A stretch of DNA of 64,000 bases from VGCC01 sp964495555 (lineage in GTDB: Bacteria; Actinomycetota; Actinomycetes; S36-B12): the NCBI GenBank assembly GCA_964495555.1, contig CAZBWA010000004.1, forward strand, positions 1 through 64,000, in the 5' to 3' direction. Positions 48,918 through 56,795 of this stretch are shown here, in pieces. A program made the translations under genes and the position numbers. The notes beneath the pieces are model-generated. The model saw only the letters and a program-made list of their open reading frames with translations, was not told where the DNA came from and did not search any database. Each line of letters starts with the position of its first letter. The first letter of the stretch is position 1.

Positions 48918-50321
48918 GTGGGACGCACGCTTGCGGAGAAGGTGTGGGACGACCATGTCGTGCGCCGGGCCGAAGGTGAACCGGACCTGCTCTATATCGA
49001 CCTCCACCTCGTCCACGAGGTCACCAGCCCCCAGGCCTTCGATGGGCTGCGCGACTCTGGGCGCCCCGTTCGGCGCCCCGACCTGACCCTCGCCACCGAG
49101 GACCACAACATCCCCACCATCGACGTGGATAAGCCGATTGCGGACCCCGTCTCGCGCGCACAAGTCGAGGCGTTGCGCAAGAACTGCGCGGACTTCGGGA
49201 TTCGTCTGTACTCCCTCGGCAGCCAGGAACAGGGCATTGTCCATGTCGTCGGACCCCAATTGGGCCTCACGCAACCAGGTATGACCGTGGTGTGCGGGGA
49301 CTCGCACACGAGCACGCACGGCGCGTTCGGCGCACTGGCCTTCGGCATCGGCACGAGTGAAGTCGAGCATGTGCTCGCGACCCAGACCCTGCCTCTCAAG
49401 CCGTTCAAGACGATGGCGATCACGGTCGAGGGCGAGCTCCCCCCGGGGGTCACTGCGAAGGACATCATCCTCGCGGTGATCGCCCGCATAGGCACCGGCG
49501 GCGGTCAGGGTTACGTCCTCGAATATCGCGGTTCCGCGATCCGCGCCCTCTCGATGGAGGGGCGTATGACCATCTGCAACATGTCCATCGAGGCGGGCGC
49601 CCGTGCCGGAATGGTCGCACCCGATGACATCACCTTCGACTATCTGCGTGGACGTGATCACGCGCCCAGCGGTGCGGAGTGGGACCGTGCGGTCGAGTAC
49701 TGGCGGACACTGGTGACGGATCCGGACGCCGATTACGACGCCGAGGTGGTCATCGACGCGTCGACCCTGAGCCCATACGTGACCTGGGGAACCAATCCCG
49801 GTCAGGGGCTCCCGTTGTCAGGTGTCGTCCCCAGCCCCGACGACGCCCACGACGAGGTGGACCGGGTCGCCATCGAGAGGGCATTGGACTACATGGACCT
49901 CACCCCCGGGACTCCCTTGCGTGAGATCCCGATCGACACCGTCTTCATCGGTTCCTGCACGAACGGACGCATCGAGGACCTCCGCGCCGCTGCCGCCGTG
50001 CTGCGCGGGCGCGTCGTCCGGGAGGGCATGCGCGTCCTCGTCGTCCCCGGCTCAGCTCGCGTGCGACTCCAGGCTGAGTCCGAGGGGCTCGACCAGATCT
50101 TCCTGGACGCAGGCGCCGAGTGGCGCGGGGCCGGATGCTCGATGTGTCTGGCCATGAACCCGGACAAGCTCGCACCGGGAGAGCGTTCGGCGTCGACGTC
50201 CAATCGCAACTTCGAGGGACGCCAGGGCCCTGGTGGCCGCACGCACCTGGTCTCCCCGGAGGTGGCGGCCGCCACGGCGGTCGCCGGCCGACTGGCCTCA
50301 CCCGCGGACCTGGGGGCCTGA
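48918..50321 (+). CDS. leuC: isopropylmalate isomerase large subunit
   Basis: Aconitase-family [4Fe-4S] enzyme that isomerises 2- to 3-isopropylmalate. 467 residues. Cluster cysteines are in FIGSCTNGRIEDLRAAAAVL and in GAGCSMCLAMNPDKL. LYIDLHLVHEVTSPQAFDGL, TVVCGDSHTSTHGAFGALAF and SMEGRMTICNMSIEAGARAG are conserved. GTG 48918 is chosen over 48912 because the Shine-Dalgarno sequence GGGAGAGG covers the latter. leuD starts directly after its stop codon. Confidence 0.97.
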   Translation: MGRTLAEKVWDDHVVRRAEGEPDLLYIDLHLVHEVTSPQAFDGLRDSGRPVRRPDLTLATEDHNIPTIDVDKPIADPVSRAQVEALRKNCADFGIRLYSLGSQEQGIVHVVGPQLGLTQPGMTVVCGDSHTSTHGAFGALAFGIGTSEVEHVLATQTLPLKPFKTMAITVEGELPPGVTAKDIILAVIARIGTGGGQGYVLEYRGSAIRALSMEGRMTICNMSIEAGARAGMVAPDDITFDYLRGRDHAPSGAEWDRAVEYWRTLVTDPDADYDAEVVIDASTLSPYVTWGTNPGQGLPLSGVVPSPDDAHDEVDRVAIERALDYMDLTPGTPLREIPIDTVFIGSCTNGRIEDLRAAAAVLRGRVVREGMRVLVVPGSARVRLQAESEGLDQIFLDAGAEWRGAGCSMCLAMNPDKLAPGERSASTSNRNFEGRQGPGGRTHLVSPEVAAATAVAGRLASPADLGA

Positions 50322-50909
50322 GTGGAGGCCTTCGTCCGGCATACGGGAACCGCCGCACCCCTGCGGCGGTCCAACGTGGACACCGACCAGATCATTCCCG
50401 CGGAGTACCTCAAGCGGATCTCCCGGAACGGCTTCGAAGACGGACTCTTCGCCGCCTGGCGCAAGGATCCGGAGTTCGTCCTCAACCGTCCCGAATACGA
50501 GGGTGTCAGCATCCTCATCGCCGGGCCGGACTTCGGGACGGGCTCCTCCCGAGAGCACGCCGTCTGGGCCCTCCAGAACTACGGCTTCAAGGTCGTCATC
50601 TCCTCCCGATTCGCCGACATCTTCCGGGGGAACTCCGGGAAGGGCGGACTGCTGACGGCGCTGGTCGACCAGTCCGCGGTCGAGAGGCTCTGGGAGCTGA
50701 TCGAGGCGAATCCGGCCACTCCGGTCACGGTGGACCTGGAGGCGCGCACGATCAGCGCGGGAGACATAGTCGCCGAGTTCGACGTCGACGACTATGTGCG
50801 GTGGCGCCTGATGGAGGGACTCGACGACATCGGGCTCACCCTGCGCCATGTGGATCAGATCAGCGACTTCGAGGCCGCGCGCCCGGCGTTCAAGCCCTCC
50901 GTGGTCTAG
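50322..50909 (+). CDS. leuD: isopropylmalate isomerase small subunit
   Basis: Swivel-domain partner of LeuC. 195 residues. RRSNVDTDQIIPAEYLKRIS, GPDFGTGSSREHAVWALQNY and GFKVVISSRFADIFRGN are the conserved substrate-site segments. GTG 50322 follows the leuC TGA with no spacer, so translation is coupled. It ends the leu operon; a hup promoter lies in the 143 bases that follow. Confidence 0.97.
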   Translation: MEAFVRHTGTAAPLRRSNVDTDQIIPAEYLKRISRNGFEDGLFAAWRKDPEFVLNRPEYEGVSILIAGPDFGTGSSREHAVWALQNYGFKVVISSRFADIFRGNSGKGGLLTALVDQSAVERLWELIEANPATPVTVDLEARTISAGDIVAEFDVDDYVRWRLMEGLDDIGLTLRHVDQISDFEAARPAFKPSVV

Positions 50910-50994
50910 ATCACAGACCCGGAATTCCGAAAAAGTCTTTACCCGTCAGGATTTTCCCCGGCGCGTCCCGACGCATCGCCACGTCCCCCCCCAC

Positions 50995-51000
50995 TAGGTT
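50995..51000 (+). promoter_or_regulatory. putative -10 hexamer of hup
   Basis: TAGGTT, giving a leader of about 45 bases with GGAGGGG seven bases before GTG 51053. A nearby CTATGT (51003-51008) is an alternative. The A/T-rich GAAAAAGTCTTTA around 50930 stands out from its GC-rich surroundings. Confidence 0.4.
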
Positions 51001-51052
51001 TTCTATGTCGGCTACTCGGCCGACCTTCATCACCCTCCGGAGGGGTAACGAC

Positions 51053-51418
51053 GTGAACAAGGCAGACATCATCGACGCAGTCGCGGACAAGCTCGACATG
51101 ACCAAGCGAGATGTGAGCGACGTGATCGAGGCATTCCACGAGGAGACCAAGCGGGCTCTCGCGCGCGGCGAGCGCGTTGCCATCAGCGGATTCGGCGTTT
51201 TCGAGTCCGTCCCCCGCAAGGCGCGTCTGGGGCGCAACCCGCGTACCGGCGAGACAGTGAAGATCAAGGCCACCAAGCTCCCCAAGTTCCGCGCTGGCGC
51301 GGAGCTGAAGTCGGTTGTCTCCGGCGACAAGAAGGTCGCGGCCAAGCCGGCCAAGAAGGCGGCGAAGAAGGCCCCCGCGAAGAAGGCGGCGAAGAAGACC
51401 ACCGCAAAGAAGCGCTAG
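51053..51418 (+). CDS. hup: DNA-binding protein HU with lysine-rich tail
   Basis: Nucleoid protein. 121 residues: a canonical HU domain (1-90; ADIIDAVADKLDMTKRDVSD, FGVFESVPRKARLGRNPRTG) followed by a short low-complexity tail of A-K-K and P-A-K-K repeats. This two-part HU is typical of actinobacteria (HupB, HupS); the mycobacterial tail is longer. The R-N-P-R-T-G motif is the DNA-intercalating arm tip. GTG 51053 has a strong Shine-Dalgarno sequence. The open frame upstream is an artefact of composition. Confidence 0.95.
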   Translation: MNKADIIDAVADKLDMTKRDVSDVIEAFHEETKRALARGERVAISGFGVFESVPRKARLGRNPRTGETVKIKATKLPKFRAGAELKSVVSGDKKVAAKPAKKAAKKAPAKKAAKKTTAKKR

Positions 51419-51427
51419 ACCGCAGTC

Positions 51428-51457
51428 GATGGGGCCGGACGACTGTCCGGCCCCATC
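51428..51457. terminator. bidirectional terminator between hup and fbiD
   Basis: A perfect 13-bp stem GATGGGGCCGGAC / GTCCGGCCCCATC with loop gact. It lies between two converging genes, 9 bases after the hup stop and 1 base before the fbiD stop. There is no T-run on either side. It is the only strong hairpin seen between convergent genes in the window. Confidence 0.65.
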
Positions 51458-51458
51458 G

Positions 51459-52067
51459 TCATGTCGGGTCGGCGATCGCGGCCGACGTATGCGTCCCGAG
51501 GCCGAGTCGCTCGGCGTCGGACAGATCGACGCTGTCATCGACGTCGCGCCGCAATCTCGCCCACACTTCCGGGTCCTCCTCGGGCAGGCGTGCGAGCTCG
51601 ATGACGCCGTGGAAGCGGTGCCTGGCTCGGGAGCGCTCACCGAAGTGCGTCTCGACACGACCAGACCTCGTCATCCAGATCGTCGAACCGGTTCCCTGTG
51701 CGTCGGCGATGAAGCAGGGCTCTCGCGTGCTGCGCTGAAGTGCGAGGGCCACGTCCGCGGGGCGGAGCGCTGGCAGATCCCCGAGCACGACGATGCACCC
51801 CTCGTGTGATCGCCGTTCGGCAGCCATGGCGATCGCGCCGTTGAGCGATCCAGCGGATGACTCCTCCACGCCGGTGCATCCGATGAGCTCCATGTCGCGC
51901 CGCACCTCAGGATCCCCGGAGACCACGAGCACCTCGCCGATCTGTGCGCACCCACGTAATGCAGATGCCGTATCGAGCGCCATCGCCCGCGCGACCCCGG
52001 GAATGCCGAGCCGGGACTTGCCCATCGTCCACCCGCGCACGGGGACGACCGCGGACCAATCGGACAT
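51459..52067 (-). CDS. fbiD: phosphoenolpyruvate guanylyltransferase (FbiD/CofC)
   Basis: Activates PEP (or 2-phospholactate) with GTP for coenzyme F420 synthesis. 202 residues, MobA-like nucleotidyltransferase fold. WSAVVPVRGWTMGKSRLGI is the nucleotide-binding N terminus. VLVVSGDPEV, SLNGAIAMAAE and VVLGDLPALRPADV (metal-binding Asp) follow. ATG 52067 is chosen because TTGGAT lies six bases upstream and the family begins there. The position between hup and the acyltransferase/gpsA pair equals Rv2983 of M. tuberculosis (from memory). Confidence 0.9.
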   Translation of the reverse strand: MSDWSAVVPVRGWTMGKSRLGIPGVARAMALDTASALRGCAQIGEVLVVSGDPEVRRDMELIGCTGVEESSAGSLNGAIAMAAERRSHEGCIVVLGDLPALRPADVALALQRSTREPCFIADAQGTGSTIWMTRSGRVETHFGERSRARHRFHGVIELARLPEEDPEVWARLRRDVDDSVDLSDAERLGLGTHTSAAIADPT

Positions 52068-52073
52068 GCCTGC

Positions 52074-52079
52074 ATCCAA
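52074..52079 (-). promoter_or_regulatory. putative -10 hexamer of fbiD
   Basis: TTGGAT on the minus strand, six bases before ATG 52067. Second-position T instead of A makes it weaker. Confidence 0.35.
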
Positions 52080-52091
52080 CACCGTGACGAC

Positions 52092-52097
52092 TAGTCT
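52092..52097 (+). promoter_or_regulatory. -10 hexamer of the acyltransferase-gpsA operon
   Basis: TAGTCT, six bases before ATG 52104. Only 36 bases separate this start from the divergent fbiD start. Confidence 0.6.
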
Positions 52098-52103
52098 GGT
52101 CGA

Positions 52104-52841
52104 ATGGCCGCTCGCGTTCGCCGACGCTGGCGCCTCGGGTGGGGATATCGACTCGCAGTCGTGGTCCTCTGGCCTTTGTTGACGATTCTGACCAAGCGCA
52201 CCTGGGTCGGCACCGAGAATCTGAACACCGATGATGGCGGGATCATCGTTGCCGCGAATCACACGTCGTGGTTCGACCCGTTCGTGATCGCTCACGTGCT
52301 GTGGAACAACGACCGACCTCCCCGATTCCTGGCCAAGGAAGCGGTCTTCCGGATCCCCATCGTCGGCGCGGTCATCACCGACGCGGGTCAGATTCCGGTC
52401 TACCGGGAGTCCACCGAGGCTGTTGCTGCGGTGCGCGATGCGATCACGGCGGTCGAGGCGGGGGAGTGCGTGGTCGTGTACCCCGAGGGGACCATCACGC
52501 GCGACCCGGGACTATGGCCGATGGTCGGGAAGACGGGGGCAGCGCGGGTAGCCCTCGTGACTCGTCGACCCCTGATCCCCATGGCCCAGTGGGGGTCGCA
52601 CGAGGTGATCAGGCCGTATCGCAAGGAGTTCCGGATCCTGCCGCGCAAGGTCATGCGGGTACGGGTGGGAGCGCCCGTGGATTTCACGGATCTGTACGGG
52701 CGGCCTCTGGACTCTGACACACTCCGGGAGGCGACATCGCGGATCACCGCAGCCATCACGGGACTGCTCGCGGAGATCCGTGGTGAGGATGCGCCGGCAG
52801 AACCCATGTACTTTCGGCGGACCGGTAGGGAGGACGTGTGA
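52104..52841 (+). CDS. 1-acyl-sn-glycerol-3-phosphate acyltransferase family protein
   Basis: Phospholipid precursor synthesis at the membrane. 245 residues with one N-terminal hydrophobic helix (~14-30, YRLAVVVLWPLLTIL). The catalytic N-H-x4-D motif is NHTSWFD (52-58), and the phosphate-binding motif is VVYPEGTITRD. FLAKEAVFRIPIVGAVI and IPMAQWGSHEV are motifs II and IV. It is coupled to gpsA (GTGA), which supplies glycerol 3-phosphate, so both serve the same pathway. Leaderless. Confidence 0.92.
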   Translation: MAARVRRRWRLGWGYRLAVVVLWPLLTILTKRTWVGTENLNTDDGGIIVAANHTSWFDPFVIAHVLWNNDRPPRFLAKEAVFRIPIVGAVITDAGQIPVYRESTEAVAAVRDAITAVEAGECVVVYPEGTITRDPGLWPMVGKTGAARVALVTRRPLIPMAQWGSHEVIRPYRKEFRILPRKVMRVRVGAPVDFTDLYGRPLDSDTLREATSRITAAITGLLAEIRGEDAPAEPMYFRRTGREDV

Positions 52842-53839
52842 CACGGATTGCCGTGATGGGCTCGGGTGCCTGGGGCACGGCTTTCTCGATCGTCCTCGCG
52901 CACGCGGGTCACGACGTCGTCATCTGGGCGCGCGAGCCGCGCGTCGCCGACCAGATCACCACCATGCGGCAGAACCGCGCGTATCACCCGGGCATCGAAC
53001 TGCCCTCGGCGATCTCGGCCACCACGTCACCGGACACGGCACTCGAGGGTGCCCGCATCGTCGTGCTCGTCCTTCCGGCGCAGGACCTTCGCGCGAATCT
53101 CGAGACATGGGGGCAGCGCATCCCCGGCGATGCGCTGGTCCTGAGCCTGATCAAGGGGATCGAACTGGGCACGACTCTGCGCATGAGCCAGGTGGTCGAG
53201 CAGGTGGTCGGGATCGATGCGGCGCGTATCGCAGCGCTCTCCGGACCGAACCTCGCCTCCGAGATCGTCGCGCAGCAACCGACCGCGACCACGATCGCCA
53301 GCGTCGAGGAGGCCACAGCCCGCTCCCTGCAGCAGGCGTGCAGCGCGGACTATTTCCGGCCGTACTGGACGACCGATGTGGTCGGCACCGAAATCGGGGG
53401 GGCGGTGAAGAATGTCATCGCTCTCGCCAATGGGATTGCTGTGGGGATGGGGCTGGGGGAGAACTCGCAGGCCTCCCTCATGACCCGGGGACTCGCGGAG
53501 ATGGCCAGGCTCGGCGTGGCCCTGGGAGCCGATCCGCTCACGTTCCAAGGTCTCGCGGGCGTCGGCGACCTGGTCGCCACATGCCAGTCTCCCCTGTCCC
53601 GTAACAGGACCTTCGGGGAGAACCTGGGTAAGGGATTGACGGTGGAGGAGACCATCGCCATCACCCGCCAGACCTGTGAGGCGTACAAGAGTTGCACCCC
53701 GATCGCGCAGTTGGCGCGGGACCACGGAGTCGAGATGCCGATCACCGAGCAGATCGTGCAGGTCCTGCACCACGGCCAGTCACCGCGAGCGATCGCCGCA
53801 GCCTTCATGTCCCGCGATCCCCGGGGCGAAGCCGAGTGA
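52838..53839 (+). CDS. gpsA: glycerol-3-phosphate dehydrogenase (NAD(P)+)
   Basis: Reduces dihydroxyacetone phosphate to sn-glycerol 3-phosphate for lipids. 333 residues. The NAD motif is VMGSGAWGTAFSIVLA, LSGPNLASEIV and the catalytic Lys in EIGGAVKNVIALANGIAVG follow; QGLAGVGDLVATCQSPLSRN contains the substrate arginine. GTG 52838 overlaps the acyltransferase stop. It ends eight bases from the convergent trans-sulfuration gene. Confidence 0.96.
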   Translation: MTRIAVMGSGAWGTAFSIVLAHAGHDVVIWAREPRVADQITTMRQNRAYHPGIELPSAISATTSPDTALEGARIVVLVLPAQDLRANLETWGQRIPGDALVLSLIKGIELGTTLRMSQVVEQVVGIDAARIAALSGPNLASEIVAQQPTATTIASVEEATARSLQQACSADYFRPYWTTDVVGTEIGGAVKNVIALANGIAVGMGLGENSQASLMTRGLAEMARLGVALGADPLTFQGLAGVGDLVATCQSPLSRNRTFGENLGKGLTVEETIAITRQTCEAYKSCTPIAQLARDHGVEMPITEQIVQVLHHGQSPRAIAAAFMSRDPRGEAE

Positions 53840-53847
53840 GCGACCGA

Positions 53848-54942
53848 TCAGTCGCGGGTGAGGATCCGTTCTAGATCGCTCCACAGGTCTTCCACGTCCT
53901 CGATTCCGACGGAGAGGCGTACGAGGTTCTCCGGGACGGCGCTACTCTCCAGCGGCCACCGCCTGCGCCGCTCGATGAGGGATTCGACCCCTCCGAGGCT
54001 TGTCGCATACGTCCAGATCTGAGCGTCAGCGCACGCGGCATCGATCCATGCGGGAGTCGCGTCGACGTCGATCGCCATGATCGAGCCCCATCCGGGGTAC
54101 CGCACACGCACTACTCGTGTGAGGCCCGCGAGACGTGCAGCAAGTTCCCGCGCAGACTCCTCGGCGCGGTCCATGCGGACCGCGAGCGTTCGGAGTCCTC
54201 GTAGAGCCAGGTAGCAGTCGAATGCGCTCGGAGCCGCACCGAGCAACACGCGACGGATGCGCAGATCGTCGGCGAGGCCTTCGTCTCTCACTACGACCGC
54301 GCCCATGAGGAGATCGGAGTGCCCGCTGATCGCCTTCGTCACGCTGTGCAGGACGGCATCCGCACCCATGTCCAGGGGGCGCTGTCGCGCGGGTGTCGCA
54401 AAGGTGTTGTCGACGATGGTGCGGAGACCCGCGGCTCCTGCGTGGCGAAGGAGCACGGGAAGGTCCGCCACTTCCAGGAGCGGATTGGTGGGACTCTCGA
54501 TCCACAGCGTGGCGCCTCCCGCGGTGGTGTCCACTCCGTCGATGGCCGCGCAGACCGCCGCCGTGTCCTCCGTCTCCACCTGGATGAGGCCGATGGTCCC
54601 GCGCGCGGCGAGTTCCTCGAGCCGCACGCGCACCCCCGTGTACGTGGCACTCGACGCGATGACGAAAGCCCCGGGAGGTACGAGATCGAGGAGTGCGTTC
54701 GCCGCGGCCATGCCCGACGAGTAGGCCACGGCACGAGCGCCGGATTCCAGGGCGGCGAGCGCCTCCTCGAGCGCAGCCGTCGTCGGAGCGCCCTCGCGGG
54801 CATATTCCATGGGCCCACCGGCGTAGAAGGAACTGGCCGGAACGATCGGGGGATTGAGGGGAGCGTCCGGCGTCCGCGGCGGTCGTCCCGCGCCCACGGC
54901 GATGGTGGACCACGCTCGGCCGTCGTGCCGCGAGTCCGTCAT
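53848..54942 (-). CDS. PLP-dependent trans-sulfuration enzyme (cystathionine gamma-lyase/synthase family)
   Basis: 364 residues, slightly shorter than the usual 380-400. The PLP lysine is in HSVTKAISGHSDLLMGAVV, and YSSGMAAANALLDLV, WIESPTNPLLEVADLPVL and IVDNTFATPARQRPLDMGAD are conserved. The substrate loop near the C terminus is shortened (VESLIERRRRWPLESS), so lyase, synthase or another gamma-replacement activity cannot be separated by eye. ATG 54942 is six bases from TAGCCT and is divergent from ddl. Confidence 0.88.
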   Translation of the reverse strand: MTDSRHDGRAWSTIAVGAGRPPRTPDAPLNPPIVPASSFYAGGPMEYAREGAPTTAALEEALAALESGARAVAYSSGMAAANALLDLVPPGAFVIASSATYTGVRVRLEELAARGTIGLIQVETEDTAAVCAAIDGVDTTAGGATLWIESPTNPLLEVADLPVLLRHAGAAGLRTIVDNTFATPARQRPLDMGADAVLHSVTKAISGHSDLLMGAVVVRDEGLADDLRIRRVLLGAAPSAFDCYLALRGLRTLAVRMDRAEESARELAARLAGLTRVVRVRYPGWGSIMAIDVDATPAWIDAACADAQIWTYATSLGGVESLIERRRRWPLESSAVPENLVRLSVGIEDVEDLWSDLERILTRD

Positions 54943-54948
54943 GACCGC

Positions 54949-54954
54949 AGGCTA
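54949..54954 (-). promoter_or_regulatory. -10 hexamer of the trans-sulfuration gene
   Basis: TAGCCT on the minus strand, six bases before ATG 54942. Confidence 0.6.
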
Positions 54955-54981
54955 CTGACGCTGGTTGTAGCCCGTGCGCGC

Positions 54982-54987
54982 TACGGT
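54982..54987 (+). promoter_or_regulatory. -10 hexamer of ddl
   Basis: TACGGT, six bases before GTG 54994. Confidence 0.6.
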
Positions 54988-54993
54988 GCCTCC

Positions 54994-56210
54994 GTGGATG
55001 CTCCGCGAGTCGTAGTGCTCTTCGGCGGAGCCAGCAGCGAGCACTCCATCTCGTGCATCAGCGCTGCCGCGGTGATCGATGCCCTACGCGTGGGAGGGTT
55101 CGAGGTCGTCCCCATCCTGGTGTCCCCGGCGGGACGGTGGTGCCTCTACGAGGGATCCACGTCCCGCCTGCGCGGCGAGGACGAGGCGCTTCCGACCATC
55201 GAATGCGAGTACGCGGACGTGGGGATCGCCTTGGACTGGGACACCCCCGGTTTCGTCGTACGCGGGCATCACATGCACGTCGATGCGGTCTTCCCGGTGC
55301 TCCACGGTCCCTGGGNNNNNNNNNNNNNNNNNNNNNNNNNNNNNNNNNNNNNNNNNNNNNNNNNNNNNNNNNNNNNNNNNNNNNNNNNNNNNNNNNNNNN
55401 NNNNNNNNNNNNNNNCGCGGGCATCACATGCACGTCGATGCGGTCTTCCCGGTGCTCCACGGTCCCTGGGGCGAGGACGGAACGGTGCAGGGGCTGCTCG
55501 AGGTCGCCGGCATCCCCTATGTCGGGTCGGGTGTACTGGCATCTGCCGCCTCCATGGACAAGATCACCATGAAGCGACTGCTGTGGGAGGCCGGTATCCC
55601 GGTGGGTCCGTGGCAGGCGATCCTCGGCGATGCGGATGCCGACGACGTGACCCTGGAGCTCCCCGTGTTCGTGAAGCCGTCGCGCGCGGGCTCATCACGT
55701 GGAATCACCCGGGTCACCGACCGCCGGCACCTGCCCCGCGCCCTACAGGATGCCCGAGTGCAGGACCCGCGGGTGATCGTGGAGCAGGCGATCGCCGGAG
55801 CGCGAGAGATCGAATGCGGCGTGCGTGAGTTGGTGTCGGGGGAGGTCGTCGCCAGTAAGTGCGCCGAGATCATCGTCGATCCCGCTCACGAGTTCTACGA
55901 CTTCGATGCCAAATACGTCGATTCCGGAGTCGAGCTCCAGGTGCCCGCGGTGCTCGGTGACGAAGTCGAGGAGCGCATCCGAGCATTGGCGCGCGATGCG
56001 TTCCTCGCCCTGGGATGCGCCGGACTCGCACGGGTGGACTTCTTCATCGACCGCGAGGGCGCCATCCTGGTCAACGAACTGAACACGATGCCCGGCTTCA
56101 CGTCGATCTCGATGTTCCCGCGCATGTGGGAGGCGACCGGTATCGACTACCCGCAACTCGTGGGTGATCTCGTCAGGCGCGCGATCGTGGTGGGGACAGG
56201 ACTCCGCTAG
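54994..56210 (+). CDS. ddl: D-alanine--D-alanine ligase, split by an assembly gap
   Basis: Makes the D-Ala-D-Ala end of the peptidoglycan stem; ATP-grasp enzyme. The N-terminal part (54994-55315) has VVVLFGGASSEHSISCISAA and ends VFPVLHGPWG. After 100 N the sequence resumes with the same 55 bases, in another frame. Removing the Ns and one copy (155 bases) restores one frame of 353 residues, the normal length. The C-terminal part has GSGVLASAASMDKITMKRLL, PVFVKPSRAGSSRGITRV, LARVDFFIDREGAILVNELN and TMPGFTSISMFPRMW. The gene is therefore intact and the break is artefactual. Confidence 0.93.
55261..55315 (+). repeat. 55-base contig-end duplicate, left copy
   Basis: Identical to 55416-55470 across all 55 bases and directly abutting the N run. 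It is interpreted as an unmerged contig overlap rather than a biological repeat. Confidence 0.9.
55316..55415. other. scaffold gap of exactly 100 N
   Basis: Round-number N run, a placeholder of unknown size. The flanking duplicate indicates that the true gap is minus 55 bases. Confidence 0.97.
55416..55470 (+). repeat. 55-base contig-end duplicate, right copy
   Basis: Second copy of 55261-55315, starting at the first base after the gap. Confidence 0.9.
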
Positions 56211-56775
56211 GGATCCCCACTGCCCCCAGGATCGCGCCCCGTGCCGAAGTCATGGCATCCTCAATGGGCATCCCATCCCTACAGGCGATCGCACACTCGA
56301 GGACGATGGTGGTGGCAAGTCGGGCAACCGATTCACCGAGCACCTGGCCCCCGCTGGACCGAAGGCCGGCCGTGACGGACGCCCACGCCTCGGCCGTTCG
56401 TGGCCGCGCGTCCCGGGGGAGCCACACCGCCGACCCGATGATCTCGGGTGAGCACGTGCCATCCGTGAGCACGCGCAGTGAGTCCGCTACGAATCTGCTG
56501 ACAGATTCCTCGAGTGAGTCCGAGGCGTGTTGCCGAGAAGTCACGGCCCGACCCCACGCCCGGAGTTCGTCGACGATCACGGCACACACGAGATCTGTAG
56601 TCGAGTGGAAGTACTCATACGCGGCGGCACGCGAAAGTCCGGCAGCCGCGGCGGCCGCACCCATCGAGACGCCATCGGGACCATCGGACTCCAGCAGCGC
56701 ACGGGCAGCTCGACGTAGGTCTGCGTCACGGCGATCGCGGTTCTCGCGCAGCGTCGGCTCCTGGATACGTGGCAC
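56173..56775 (-). CDS. TetR-family transcriptional regulator
   Basis: 200 residues. The N-terminal HTH domain (~15-60) reads DLRRAARALLESDGPDGVSM, AAAAAAGLSRAAAYEYFHST and DLVCAVIVDEL, typical of TetR. The C-terminal ligand domain is unassigned. Its nearest divergent partner would be to the right, but the genes there run in the same direction, so no target is obvious; autoregulation is possible. GTG 56775 lies six bases after CAGGAT. Its 3' end overlaps the ddl 3' end by 38 bases. Confidence 0.88.
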   Translation of the reverse strand: MPRIQEPTLRENRDRRDADLRRAARALLESDGPDGVSMGAAAAAAGLSRAAAYEYFHSTTDLVCAVIVDELRAWGRAVTSRQHASDSLEESVSRFVADSLRVLTDGTCSPEIIGSAVWLPRDARPRTAEAWASVTAGLRSSGGQVLGESVARLATTIVLECAIACRDGMPIEDAMTSARGAILGAVGIPSGVLSPPRSRA

Positions 56776-56781
56776 GCGATG

Positions 56782-56787
56782 ATCCTG
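56782..56787 (-). promoter_or_regulatory. putative -10 hexamer of the TetR gene
   Basis: CAGGAT on the minus strand, six bases before GTG 56775. Confidence 0.45.
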
Positions 56788-56795
56788 TCAGGTGA

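Noticed and set aside
50120..51052. Upstream extension of the HU frame to 432 codons.
   Set aside because: The extension runs out of frame through leuC and leuD; HU homology and a strong Shine-Dalgarno sequence begin at GTG 51053.
54994..56210. ddl as a frameshifted pseudogene or a gene carrying a 55-bp tandem duplication.
   Set aside because: The duplicate abuts a 100-N gap on both sides exactly, and collapsing it restores a full-length frame, so an assembly cause is far simpler.
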